A DNA stretch of 13,124 nucleotides from Chloroflexota bacterium (GTDB lineage Bacteria > Chloroflexota > Anaerolineae > Anaerolineales > Anaerolineaceae). The translations under genes and the position numbers were made by a program. Positions 1-5,845 of this stretch are shown in pieces. Below the pieces are notes generated by a model, which was not told the DNA's origin, did not search any database, and saw only the letters and a list, made by a program, of their open reading frames with translations. Positions within the stretch are counted from its first letter, which is position 1, and each line of letters starts with the position of its first letter. The stretch is taken from positions 1 to 13,124 of the forward strand of contig JAEYTI010000184.1 of assembly GCA_023434145.1 (NCBI GenBank). Direction: 5' to 3'.

Positions 1-1
1 G

Positions 2-58
2 AACGGAATCGACGTGATTGTGGTCGGGGAGGAAAAGCTTAGTCCACCTCCTCGGTGA
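2..58 (+). CDS. Possible C-terminal tail of a plus-strand gene (partial)
   Basis: An open frame enters from the left edge and stops at TGA 56-58. The visible residues include GIDVIVVGEEKL, a hydrophobic beta-strand followed by a charged stretch, which reads like real protein. If real, it converges on the minus-strand isomerase-like gene and overlaps its last 20 bases. Only 18 codons are visible, so chance cannot be excluded and no function can be given. Confidence 0.25.
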   Translation, partial: NGIDVIVVGEEKLSPPPR

Positions 59-338
59 ACAGCCGCGCAAACCCCGGGTACGCCGCCAGCGGAATCAACT
101 CAAACGTGATCAGCCCCTCGCGCACAAACGGCAGAGAAGCCAGCACGCGCTCCGCTTCGTCTACCGAGTCGCACTCCAGCACCAGCACCGCCGCTCGACG
201 GTCCGCACGGAAATACAGCTCGCGGATCGCGCCCGCCTGGTGCAGCTCCCACGCCGCCCGCGCCTCCGCTTTGGCAAAGCGCTGTAAGGTCCCCGGAGTC
301 GCACCGGGTAGTTCTTTCTCAAGGGCGAGAATTTTCAT
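39..338 (-). CDS. Muconolactone-isomerase-like small dimeric alpha/beta-barrel protein
   Basis: This encodes 99 residues with an alternating beta-alpha-beta pattern: a first strand MKILALEKELPG, a helix rich in Ala and Arg, a strand IRELYFRADR, a strand AAVLVLECDSV, a helix, and a final FELIPLAAYPGF. The layout resembles small dimeric ferredoxin-fold proteins often annotated as muconolactone delta-isomerase-like. That is family resemblance only; no catechol pathway gene is nearby and a catalytic role is not shown. A GGAG lies 9 bases before the ATG and overlaps the end of the preceding gene, whose stop is 6 bases upstream, so translational coupling is likely. It is the last visible gene of a three-gene unit. 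Confidence 0.7.
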   Translation of the reverse strand: MKILALEKELPGATPGTLQRFAKAEARAAWELHQAGAIRELYFRADRRAAVLVLECDSVDEAERVLASLPFVREGLITFELIPLAAYPGFARLFTEEVD

Positions 339-344
339 AGGTCT

Positions 345-1103
345 TTACTCCACCTCCACCCTTACGCTTGCCCTGGCCTTCTTCCCCTCTTCCGCCTTTC
401 CGCGCCGGGTGACCTTCACCCGGCCTCCCAGGCGCTCTTGCAGCACCTCGATCACCCGCTCCAATGCGCGCTCTGAGTCGGCCTCGATGGCAAACGAAAT
501 CGACTCGCTGTACTGGTAGTAGCGGCGCAGCTTGTCCTGTGCCTGCTCCAACTGTTTGCCGATCTTCTTGATGCGCCCCGCCCACAGCGACCCGGCGTAC
601 TGCTCGCCGCCCAGCAGGTGCCTGCGGTAGACCTTCTCCGCCGCTTCGTAAAGCTGCACCGCCCGCTTGCGCTCCGAGATCTCCAGCGCAATCTCCAGCG
701 CGCGCAGCAGCAGCTCCGCCTGGGTGATGAAATCGCCTTTCACCAGCCGGGTGGCGTCGATCACCTGCCCCAGCGCGGCGGCAGCCCCGGCGATCTCCCC
801 GGCATCCAGGCGGGCGCCGGCGGCATCCACCCAAAACTGAGCGTTCTCGCTGGCAAAATATGCCAGATCCTCCTCCCAACCTGGCTCCAGGCGCGACAAG
901 CGCGCGCACAGCGCCGCCGCGTAGGGCAGTTGCGTTTCCCACGCCGCGCGCGCCGAAGGATCGCGCTGATCGCGGGTGGCCTCCAGCAGCAAGCGGATCT
1001 TCGCCACCACTGCGCGCTCCACGGCAGGCTTCGCCACAATCGATTCGGCATCCAGCTCGGCAGTCAGTTGTTGAATTTCTTGGATCAGCGCGTCCGTGTC
1101 CAT
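345..1103 (-). CDS. Hypothetical mostly helical protein, middle gene of three-gene operon
   Basis: This encodes 252 residues that I do not recognise. About the first 190 are Ala/Leu/Glu-rich and look like stacked amphipathic helices (for example AGEIAGAAAALGQVIDATR and a stretch with LLLRALEIALEISERKRA), similar to a TPR-like solenoid but without a clear consensus. A helix containing IKKIGKQLEQAQDKL leads into a C-terminal part of about 55 residues with strand-helix-strand character (SISFAIEA, then ERVIEVLQERLGGRVKVT, then ASVRVEVE), which could be a small ferredoxin-like domain. There is no signal peptide or membrane segment, so it is probably cytosolic. The ATG abuts the stop of the ParB-like gene with no gap and has no clear Shine-Dalgarno, which points to coupled translation. 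Confidence 0.75.
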   Translation of the reverse strand: MDTDALIQEIQQLTAELDAESIVAKPAVERAVVAKIRLLLEATRDQRDPSARAAWETQLPYAAALCARLSRLEPGWEEDLAYFASENAQFWVDAAGARLDAGEIAGAAAALGQVIDATRLVKGDFITQAELLLRALEIALEISERKRAVQLYEAAEKVYRRHLLGGEQYAGSLWAGRIKKIGKQLEQAQDKLRRYYQYSESISFAIEADSERALERVIEVLQERLGGRVKVTRRGKAEEGKKARASVRVEVE

Positions 1104-1589
1104 TTACGCCAATGATATCGTATTTGCGGGCAGCGCGGTGTGTTGGTAACCGGCCTCGTATTCCGCCTCGCTGTTGTACCACACCAGCACCCACGCGTTG
1201 GGCCAGCCCAGCCGCTCATACGCGCCCAGGCGGTGATTGCCATCCCGCACCGACAGCCGCGCGGGGGTTTGCGGGTCGAAGGTGGCGATCAGCGGCGGCA
1301 TATCTAGCGGCCCGGCCCCCGCCCCGCGGATCGAGGCGATCATCTCCGCCATGCGCCCCTCCCAATATTCCGCGCGAACGGGGTACTCCATGCCCGGCTC
1401 GGTCCCCACGCACCGCGCGAGCATCGCCAGCGGCAGCTCGACTGGCCCGCGCCACCACCGCCGCTGAAGCTTCAGCCCGTCCGATAGCCCCTCATTACGC
1501 CACGGCCCGCCCAGCAGGTACCCGTGCACCCATTCCTCCAGGCGGCCTTGCTGCGCGTAGTCAATAGCGGTGCGGGTGTCGAAGCGCAT
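1104..1589 (-). CDS. ParB-like-fold protein (hypothetical), first gene of three-gene operon
   Basis: This encodes 161 residues. The central segment RLSVRDGNHRLGAYERLGW matches the DGNHRxxA-type signature of the ParB/sulfiredoxin-like fold, where this loop sits at the nucleotide or active site. The protein is much shorter than chromosome-partitioning ParB and no helix-turn-helix is visible, so it is not a partition protein. The N-terminal half has a Trp-rich region (WRNEGL, QRRWWRGP) without an assigned role. No signal peptide is seen. The start is the first ATG in frame, with a TATAAT ending six bases before it and no room for a Shine-Dalgarno, so the message is probably leaderless. It leads the unit with the helical and isomerase-like genes; their joint function is unknown. 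Confidence 0.7.
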   Translation of the reverse strand: MRFDTRTAIDYAQQGRLEEWVHGYLLGGPWRNEGLSDGLKLQRRWWRGPVELPLAMLARCVGTEPGMEYPVRAEYWEGRMAEMIASIRGAGAGPLDMPPLIATFDPQTPARLSVRDGNHRLGAYERLGWPNAWVLVWYNSEAEYEAGYQHTALPANTISLA

Positions 1590-1595
1590 GCGGTG

Positions 1596-1624
1596 ATTAT
1601 AACCCTTGCCGTTGGGATTTTCGA
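1596..1624 (-). promoter_or_regulatory. Putative promoter giving a leaderless transcript for the ParB-like gene
   Basis: On the minus strand a perfect TATAAT (1601-1596) follows TCGAAA (1624-1619, four of six matches to TTGACA) with a 17-base spacer. The ATG begins 7 bases after the -10 box, where transcription would be expected to start. Confidence 0.5.
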
Positions 1625-1641
1625 TGGTTCTATGATAGAAG

Positions 1642-1693
1642 CCTGCCGGTTGAAACCGGCGGCTCCTACCCGAAACCCTCCCTTCGGAGGGTT
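1642..1693 (+). repeat. Two-stem intergenic repeat, copy R1
   Basis: The first hairpin is GCCGGTTGAAACCGGC. The conserved GGCT follows, then a short linker, then a second hairpin with arms AACCCTCC and GGAGGGTT around the loop CTTC. The same architecture recurs at 1751-1803 (reverse orientation) and 5324-5374, with compensating changes in the second stem. Confidence 0.7.
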
Positions 1694-1750
1694 CGTTCTG
1701 GGAAATTATTCGGTTTAGCGGAGCAATAGAACCACCTAATCAAGAAAAAA

Positions 1751-1803
1751 GGAACCCCACGAAGGTGAGGTTTTGGTGATTAGCCGGTTTCAACCCCCAG
1801 GCA
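1751..1803 (-). repeat. Two-stem intergenic repeat, copy R2 (inverted relative to R1)
   Basis: Read on the minus strand it contains GGGGGTTGAAACCGGC, the linker GGCTAATCACCAAA and a hairpin with arms AACCTCAC and GTGGGGTT (one T-G pair) around CTTC. The linker GGCTAATCACCAAA is shared with copy R3. Its first 18 bases are repeated exactly at 10278-10295. Confidence 0.7.
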
Positions 1804-1814
1804 GTACCAGAATC

Positions 1815-1849
1815 AAAAAAGCGCGGTGAGCCCTCCGGCCCACCGCGCT
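1815..1849 (-). terminator. Rho-independent terminator after ugpE
   Basis: On the minus strand the arms AGCGCGGTG and CACCGCGCT form a 9-bp stem that continues inward by 3 bp past a mismatch, and a run of six T follows. It begins about 15 bases past the ugpE stop, so it ends the ugpBAE transcript. Confidence 0.85.
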
Positions 1850-1864
1850 ATTCAAATCGCAAAT

Positions 1865-2743
1865 CTACTTATCTTCGTACAGCGCCACGCCGCGGATCAA
1901 ATTCCTTTGCAGCAGGATCAGCAGCAGCAGCGGCGGAAGCGCCGCGAGCACCACGCCGCTCATCACGTAGTGCCACTCCACCGCCGCGTCGGTCGCCACG
2001 AGCTGCCGCAGGCCAATTTGCACCATGCGGGTGCTGTCGGCGTTGGCGATGATCAGCGGCCACAGGTACTGGTTCCACATGTAGATGAACTCGATCAGGA
2101 ACAGCGCGGCGATGTTGGTGGCCGAGAGCGGCACCACAATACCCCACAAAAACTGGATCGGAGTCGCGCCGTCCATGCGGGCGGCGTCTGCCAGGGCAGG
2201 GGGGATGGTCTGGTAGAGCTGGCGGAACAGCAAAATGCCTGTGGCGCTGGCGAAGAAGGGGATGGTCAGCGCCCGGAACGAGCCCGACCACTCCAATGCG
2301 TCCATCAGCTCGAAGGTCGGCACGATGCGCACCGGCAGCGGCAGCATGTGCGTGATCAAGATCACCACAAACAGCAGGCCCTTGCCGGGAAACTGGAAGT
2401 ACACAAACGCAAACGCCCCGATCACGCTCAGGATGATCTTGCCTACCGCCACGGTGGTGGCCACGAAAGCCGTGTTGGCCAGCAGCCGGCCCATGTTCAC
2501 CCGGTTCCAGGCATGGGTGATGTTATCCATCATCGAATCGCCGGGGATGAACGACAGGTTGTAGTACTCGCTGGGCGTCTGTGAGGCGAGCAGCAGCGCG
2601 TAGAGCATAGGGAACATGATGAACAACACCGCAGTAATCATCACCGCGTGCGAGAGCGCGGGCATCAGCACGCGCTTGCGGAAAGTTGCCCCGCGCGAAT
2701 GCCGGACGTGGGCGGGAATGGGAAGTGCGGTTTCAGATTTCAT
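1865..2743 (-). CDS. ugpE: UgpE-like inner-membrane permease of glycerol-3-phosphate-type ABC importer
   Basis: This encodes 292 residues with about six membrane segments of the MalG/UgpE permease type. The ABC-contacting EAA loop is DAARMDGATPIQFLW, followed by VVPLSATNIAALFLIEF and then MWNQYLWPL, both as in enterobacterial UgpE. Other shared traits are the THMLPLPVRIVPT segment and the FRQLYQTIPPALADA helix. With UgpA it forms the transmembrane channel that takes substrate from the UgpB lipoprotein. Its ATG overlaps the ugpA stop as ATGA, so the two permeases are translationally coupled, with a GAGAGGG about 10 bases upstream. Substrate is inferred from family resemblance: sn-glycerol-3-phosphate or glycerophosphodiesters, though related importers take sugars. 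Confidence 0.92.
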   Translation of the reverse strand: MKSETALPIPAHVRHSRGATFRKRVLMPALSHAVMITAVLFIMFPMLYALLLASQTPSEYYNLSFIPGDSMMDNITHAWNRVNMGRLLANTAFVATTVAVGKIILSVIGAFAFVYFQFPGKGLLFVVILITHMLPLPVRIVPTFELMDALEWSGSFRALTIPFFASATGILLFRQLYQTIPPALADAARMDGATPIQFLWGIVVPLSATNIAALFLIEFIYMWNQYLWPLIIANADSTRMVQIGLRQLVATDAAVEWHYVMSGVVLAALPPLLLLILLQRNLIRGVALYEDK

Positions 2744-3621
2744 CGATAATGTACCCTCTCGCCAACGTAGCGGAACTGTAGGAAGGTCAGGATGGCTACA
2801 AAGATCAGCAGCACGATCGACTGCGCCGAGGCAAAGCCCGTATCCATGCCGATAAAGCCATCCTTATACAGGTTGAACACCAGCAGGTTGGTCGCCGACC
2901 CTGGCCCGCCTTGCGTGGTGATGTGCACCAGGCCGAAGATCTCGAAGAAGGCGTACAGCATGTTCATAATCAGCAGAAAGAAGGTGGTGGGCGAGAGCAG
3001 GGGGAACATCACCCGCCAGAACTTCTGCCACGCGCCCGCGCCATCCAGTGAGGCGGCTTCCATCAGCTCGGTGGGCAGCGCTTGCAGCCCCGCCAGGAAA
3101 AAGACGATGTTATAGCCAAACATCTTCCACGTGGCGGCAATCGCCAGAAACAGAATCGCCGAGACGCTGCTGGTGAGGTAGTTGAACTCGATGCCGCTGA
3201 TGCGGCGCAGCAGGATCGCGCCCAGGCCAAAGTTGGGGTTCATCATCAGCCCCCACACCAGGCCGGCGATCGCCGGAGAGAGCGCGTACGGCCAGATCAG
3301 CATGGCGCGGTACACCGCGAACCCGGGAATGCGCTGGTTGGCAACCGTCGCCACAAACAGCGACGAGGCCAGCCCGCTGAACACCACCATCGCCACAAAC
3401 TGCACGCTGACGAAGAGCGAGTTGCGGTAGCCGGGGTTGGTCATCAGGCGGGCAAAATTCTCCAGCCCGACAAAAATTTTCCGATCACCAAGCGGGTTTA
3501 CACGAAAAAAGCTTAAGTACAAACTCTGCACGCTCGGCACGATAAAAAACAGCGCCACAATAAAAATCATCGGCGCGATCAGCAGATAAGGGAGAAAACG
3601 GTTTGGAAAACGAGTGGTCAT
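2740..3621 (-). CDS. ugpA: UgpA-like inner-membrane permease of glycerol-3-phosphate-type ABC importer
   Basis: This encodes 293 residues with about six membrane segments. The EAA loop EAASLDGAGAWQKFW sits before FPLLSPTTFFLLIMN. The end of the protein (GGPGSATNLLVFNLYK, then FLQFRYVGERVHYR) follows the enterobacterial UgpA pattern closely, as does NRFLPYLLIAP near the N-terminus. It pairs with UgpE as the other half of the channel. The ATG has no convincing Shine-Dalgarno. Just upstream is a 16-bp perfect hairpin separating it from ugpB, which probably lowers permease expression relative to the binding protein. No ugpC ATPase gene follows ugpE, so the energising subunit must be encoded elsewhere. 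Confidence 0.93.
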   Translation of the reverse strand: MTTRFPNRFLPYLLIAPMIFIVALFFIVPSVQSLYLSFFRVNPLGDRKIFVGLENFARLMTNPGYRNSLFVSVQFVAMVVFSGLASSLFVATVANQRIPGFAVYRAMLIWPYALSPAIAGLVWGLMMNPNFGLGAILLRRISGIEFNYLTSSVSAILFLAIAATWKMFGYNIVFFLAGLQALPTELMEAASLDGAGAWQKFWRVMFPLLSPTTFFLLIMNMLYAFFEIFGLVHITTQGGPGSATNLLVFNLYKDGFIGMDTGFASAQSIVLLIFVAILTFLQFRYVGERVHYR

Positions 3622-3637
3622 TAGATGTATTCTAACG

Positions 3638-3677
3638 GTATTGTGGGTTGGGCAACCTTACGCCCAACCCACAATAC
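3638..3677. repeat. 16-bp perfect hairpin between ugpB and ugpA
   Basis: The arms GTATTGTGGGTTGGGC (3638-3653) and GCCCAACCCACAATAC (3662-3677) are exact reverse complements around an 8-base loop. It lies 10 bases past the ugpB stop. No T-run follows on the minus strand, so it is more likely an mRNA stabiliser or partial attenuator than a full terminator. It resembles dispersed small palindromes carrying GTTGGG and CCCAAC. Confidence 0.8.
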
Positions 3678-3687
3678 ACAGTTCTTG

Positions 3688-5061
3688 CTACTTGTTCAGC
3701 GACTCGTAGTCTTTCAGCACCTGGTTGGCCTCTTCGGTGGCCTTATCCAGCGCCTGCTGCGGGTCTACGTCATTCACCACGGCCTCTTCGATCGCCGCGC
3801 CCACAATGTCGCGGATGCGCACGAAGTCGCCCAGCAGCACGCCGCTGGCAGCCGGGGTATCGGCCCCGCCCAGAATCTGGTCGAAGGCGGTGGCGTGGTT
3901 GGGTTCTTCGGTGAACCAGCCGTCGGCCTTCAGCTTCTCGTAGGCCGAGTTGGTGGCGGGGAAGTAGCCGGTGCCCTTATGCCAGGCGATGGTCTCGTCC
4001 ATCGAGTTGATGAACTTGAAGAACTCCCAAGACCCGGCCTGCTGCTCGGGGGTGGCCTTGTTCATCAGCCACAGGCAGCCGCCGCCCACTACGCTGTTGC
4101 CCTGTTCGTAGTCGCCCTCAAAGCGCGGCAGGAAGGCCGTGCCCACTTCAAAGTCGGCAGCCTTCATGATTCCGCCCAGCGAAGACGTGGACTGGAACAG
4201 GAACGGGAACTGTTTGGCCAGGAACGGATCGTTGGCGGCGTATTCGCGCCCACCGTAGACCAGCACGCCCTCGTCGGCCATGCGCTGCCACTCGGTCAGC
4301 ACTTTTACGCCGAACTCATTGTTGAGATACACCTCGGTCGCCAGGCCGCTGCGGCCGTTCTCATTGTTGGCCATCAGCTCGTTGTGGACGGCGTACATCT
4401 GCTCCAGGATCCAGGCCGGCCAGCCCATCGAGAAACCGCCGGTCGCGTCGGTTTCTTCCATAATCTTCAGGCTGTATTCTTCCACCTGGGCCCAGGTTGT
4501 GGGCGGTGTGTTGGGGTCGAGGCCGGCGGCTTCGAACATATCCTTGTTGTAGTACAGCATAGCCGTAGAGCTGTTGAAGGGCATGCAGTACAGGTTGCCA
4601 TCCACCGAGTAGTACTTCATGATCGGCTGGACCACATCGTTCCAATCCACCTCACCCTTGTTGAGCGTGTGGACGGGCACAACCGCGCCCGAGTCGAGCA
4701 TAGAGCGCGTGCCAACCTCGTACACCTGCACGATGGTCGGGGCTGTGCCGCTGCGGTATGCAGCCAGCGCCTTGGTCAGCGTTTCGGCGTAGCTGCCGGT
4801 GTATTCCGGCGTAACGGTGTACTGATCCTGCGACTGGTTGAACCGGTCGGCGATGCCTTTGATCACTTCTTCGCGGCTGCCGCTCATCGCGTGCCAGAAG
4901 GTGATAGCGGTTTTCCCGGCGGGGGCAGGCTGCTCGGCGGAAGGCTGCGTGGCCTCGGGCTGGGGCTGCTGTGCCTCGGTTGGCTGTTGGGCGGGGGTGC
5001 ATGCAGAAAGCACCAGGACGAAAATCACGAGCAGGCTAAAAACCAATTGGCGGACTTTCAT
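3688..5061 (-). CDS. ugpB: UgpB-like substrate-binding lipoprotein of ABC importer
   Basis: This encodes 457 residues. The N-terminus has a lipoprotein signal with lipobox LSAC and Cys21, followed by a Gln/Pro/Glu/Ala-rich tether to about residue 50. The binding domain starts at AITFWHAMSG. Motifs shared with enterobacterial UgpB are QVYEVGT, MPFNSSTAMLYYNKD, AGLDPNTPPTTW, GGGCLW, WHKGTGYFPATNSAY and RIRDIVGAAIEEAV. It would be anchored at the outer face of the cytoplasmic membrane and deliver sn-glycerol-3-phosphate or a related phosphodiester to UgpA-UgpE. The ATG is preceded by AAGGAG at 7 bases, the best ribosome site in the operon, which agrees with the need for excess binding protein. 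Substrate is inferred from family only. Confidence 0.93.
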   Translation of the reverse strand: MKVRQLVFSLLVIFVLVLSACTPAQQPTEAQQPQPEATQPSAEQPAPAGKTAITFWHAMSGSREEVIKGIADRFNQSQDQYTVTPEYTGSYAETLTKALAAYRSGTAPTIVQVYEVGTRSMLDSGAVVPVHTLNKGEVDWNDVVQPIMKYYSVDGNLYCMPFNSSTAMLYYNKDMFEAAGLDPNTPPTTWAQVEEYSLKIMEETDATGGFSMGWPAWILEQMYAVHNELMANNENGRSGLATEVYLNNEFGVKVLTEWQRMADEGVLVYGGREYAANDPFLAKQFPFLFQSTSSLGGIMKAADFEVGTAFLPRFEGDYEQGNSVVGGGCLWLMNKATPEQQAGSWEFFKFINSMDETIAWHKGTGYFPATNSAYEKLKADGWFTEEPNHATAFDQILGGADTPAASGVLLGDFVRIRDIVGAAIEEAVVNDVDPQQALDKATEEANQVLKDYESLNK

Positions 5062-5111
5062 CTGTTACTCCTTGGGGTATAGCTTTTGGTTACAGAACGT
5101 TCGACAGCACA

Positions 5112-5132
5112 ATTTCCAAACACTGTGGAAAT
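5112..5132. promoter_or_regulatory. Inverted repeat in the ugpB leader
   Basis: ATTTCCA (5112-5118) and TGGAAAT (5126-5132) form a perfect 7-bp dyad around 7 bases. It lies between the putative ugpB promoter and its ATG, where an operator or a leader stem would act. Nearby are the palindrome GAACGTTC (5096-5103) and, on the minus strand, CTGTCGA and CTGTAAC, 12 bases apart. Confidence 0.35.
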
Positions 5133-5186
5133 GGATGGTTTGCCTGGCAGCTCCTTTCTTGTGGGTAGGGGGGTGTCTACAGAGAT

Positions 5187-5214
5187 ATATTATAGCGCAT
5201 CAAGACCACGTCAA
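5187..5214 (-). promoter_or_regulatory. Putative ugpB promoter
   Basis: On the minus strand TTGACG (5214-5209) precedes an AT-rich TATAAT (5194-5189). That spacing is only 14 bases; the overlapping TAATAT (5192-5187) gives 16. Transcription would start near 5180, leaving a leader of about 120 bases before ugpB. Confidence 0.45.
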
Positions 5215-5323
5215 ACAGATAGCGCGTGCGAATCTGGCGCGGAGGATCCTCACCCCCTATCGTAGTTCTACCGCGACCCCACAGGCGCTAAAATAAGAAA
5301 CCCGGCTTCGCGGATACTACCGG

Positions 5324-5374
5324 CCTGGCGGTTGAAACCGCGGCTAATCACCAAAGCCCCACCTCCGTGGGGCT
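5324..5374 (+). repeat. Two-stem intergenic repeat, copy R3
   Basis: The first hairpin is GCGGTTGAAACCGC. The linker GGCTAATCACCAAA follows, then a second hairpin with arms AGCCCCAC and GTGGGGCT around CTCC. The linker is the same as in R2. Relative to R1, both sides of the second stem have changed together. Confidence 0.75.
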
Positions 5375-5438
5375 AAGAGAAGAAGTAGGATGCGGCGGTT
5401 TTCGTACTTGCTGGCCAAATAGGTTTTGCGGAACAAGA

Positions 5439-5520
5439 CACCTCCTCTCCAGATTTGCGGTTTGTGCTATCCAAATTGACCGTAGAACCCGACCAGCACA
5501 TCTGGAGAGGCCGGGGGGTG
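5439..5520. repeat. Long-range inverted repeat, possible structured element
   Basis: CCTCTCCAGAT (5444-5454) and ATCTGGAGAGG (5500-5510) are perfect 11-bp arms around 45 bases. An inner GTGCT/AGCAC pair and an outer CACC/GGTG pair extend the fold. No promoter or T-run ties it to a defined RNA; it may be a repeat remnant. Confidence 0.4.
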
Positions 5521-5551
5521 AGGATCTTCGCCAAATGTGCTTACGAAGAAC

Positions 5552-5631
5552 CTATCCTAATATTACTTTTTGTGTTTGTGGTGCGAGACGTAGTCTCGCA
5601 CCACAAACACAAAAAACTATTTTTGGGATAG
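5552..5631. repeat. Large cruciform-like palindrome with CTATCC/GGATAG ends
   Basis: A perfect 23-bp stem runs from 5567 to 5615 around the 3-base loop GTA, with the apex GAGAC-GTA-GTCTC. Beyond a short mismatched zone the outer bases CTATCC (5552-5557) and GGATAG (5626-5631) pair again, giving a hairpin element of about 80 bases. No coding capacity is seen. It resembles a miniature inverted-repeat element. Confidence 0.75.
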
Positions 5632-5707
5632 ATGCTAATTCTGTTGGATCAGACAGAGATTCGCGGCCCTCGTGCGCTTCTAGCGCACAGAACCCAATCA
5701 CTCCACG

Positions 5708-5751
5708 CCAAAACAGCGCGGTGAGTCTTTTGCCTCATCACGCTGTTTTGG
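5708..5751 (-). terminator. Probable terminator after the double-PAS gene
   Basis: The arms at 5708-5725 and 5734-5751 form an 18-bp stem with one mismatch and one G-T pair around an 8-base loop. On the minus strand the lower stem ends in GTTTTGG, a weak T-tract. The segment AGCGCGGTGAG is identical to part of the ugpE terminator. It lies about 95 bases past the PAS gene stop. Confidence 0.55.
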
Positions 5752-5845
5752 TCGTTGCATTTAGTTTCAAAGTGAAAGGGTTTTCTACGGATCTAAACAA
5801 ATTAAGTGGAATGGGTCTTGCTCGAATTTATCTGCGCTAACACAC

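Larger units (their letters stand above)
5062..5845. other. 784-base gap without a credible gene, rich in inverted repeats
   Basis: Besides the separately listed promoter, R3 copy, cruciform and terminator, this stretch has a 13-bp perfect inverted repeat (GATCCTCACCCCC at 5245-5257 and its complement at 5514-5526). A small hairpin, TCTTCG with CGAAGA, lies at 5525-5549. The longest open frame (plus strand, 5367-5840) runs through these palindromes and looks non-coding. The gap reads as an accumulation of small dispersed repeats. Confidence 0.7.

Noticed and set aside
319..1194. A 291-codon minus-strand frame overlapping the helical gene
   Set aside because: It is extremely Gly/Arg-rich and crosses the stop/start junction of two better-supported genes; it is an out-of-frame shadow in GC-rich DNA.
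1826..2584. A 252-codon plus-strand frame opposite ugpE
   Set aside because: His/Gln/Arg-rich antisense of a clear membrane permease; it begins inside the terminator stem.
3625..5082. A 485-codon plus-strand open frame opposite ugpB
   Set aside because: It is the antisense of a convincing UgpB gene; its His/Gly/Val-rich composition is typical of an opposite-strand shadow, and it spans the ugpB-ugpA hairpin.
5096..5103. GAACGTTC as a LexA-type SOS box before ugpB
   Set aside because: The Bacillus-type SOS box has four bases between GAAC and GTTC; here the halves abut, and a transporter is not an expected SOS target.
5245..5526. CRISPR-like array suspected from repeated palindromes
   Set aside because: Repeats are few, differ in orientation and spacing and have no uniform spacers; no cas genes are present.
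5367..5840. A 157-codon plus-strand frame in the large gap
   Set aside because: It runs through two large palindromes and a terminator and is Cys/Arg-rich without secondary-structure pattern; it is likely chance.
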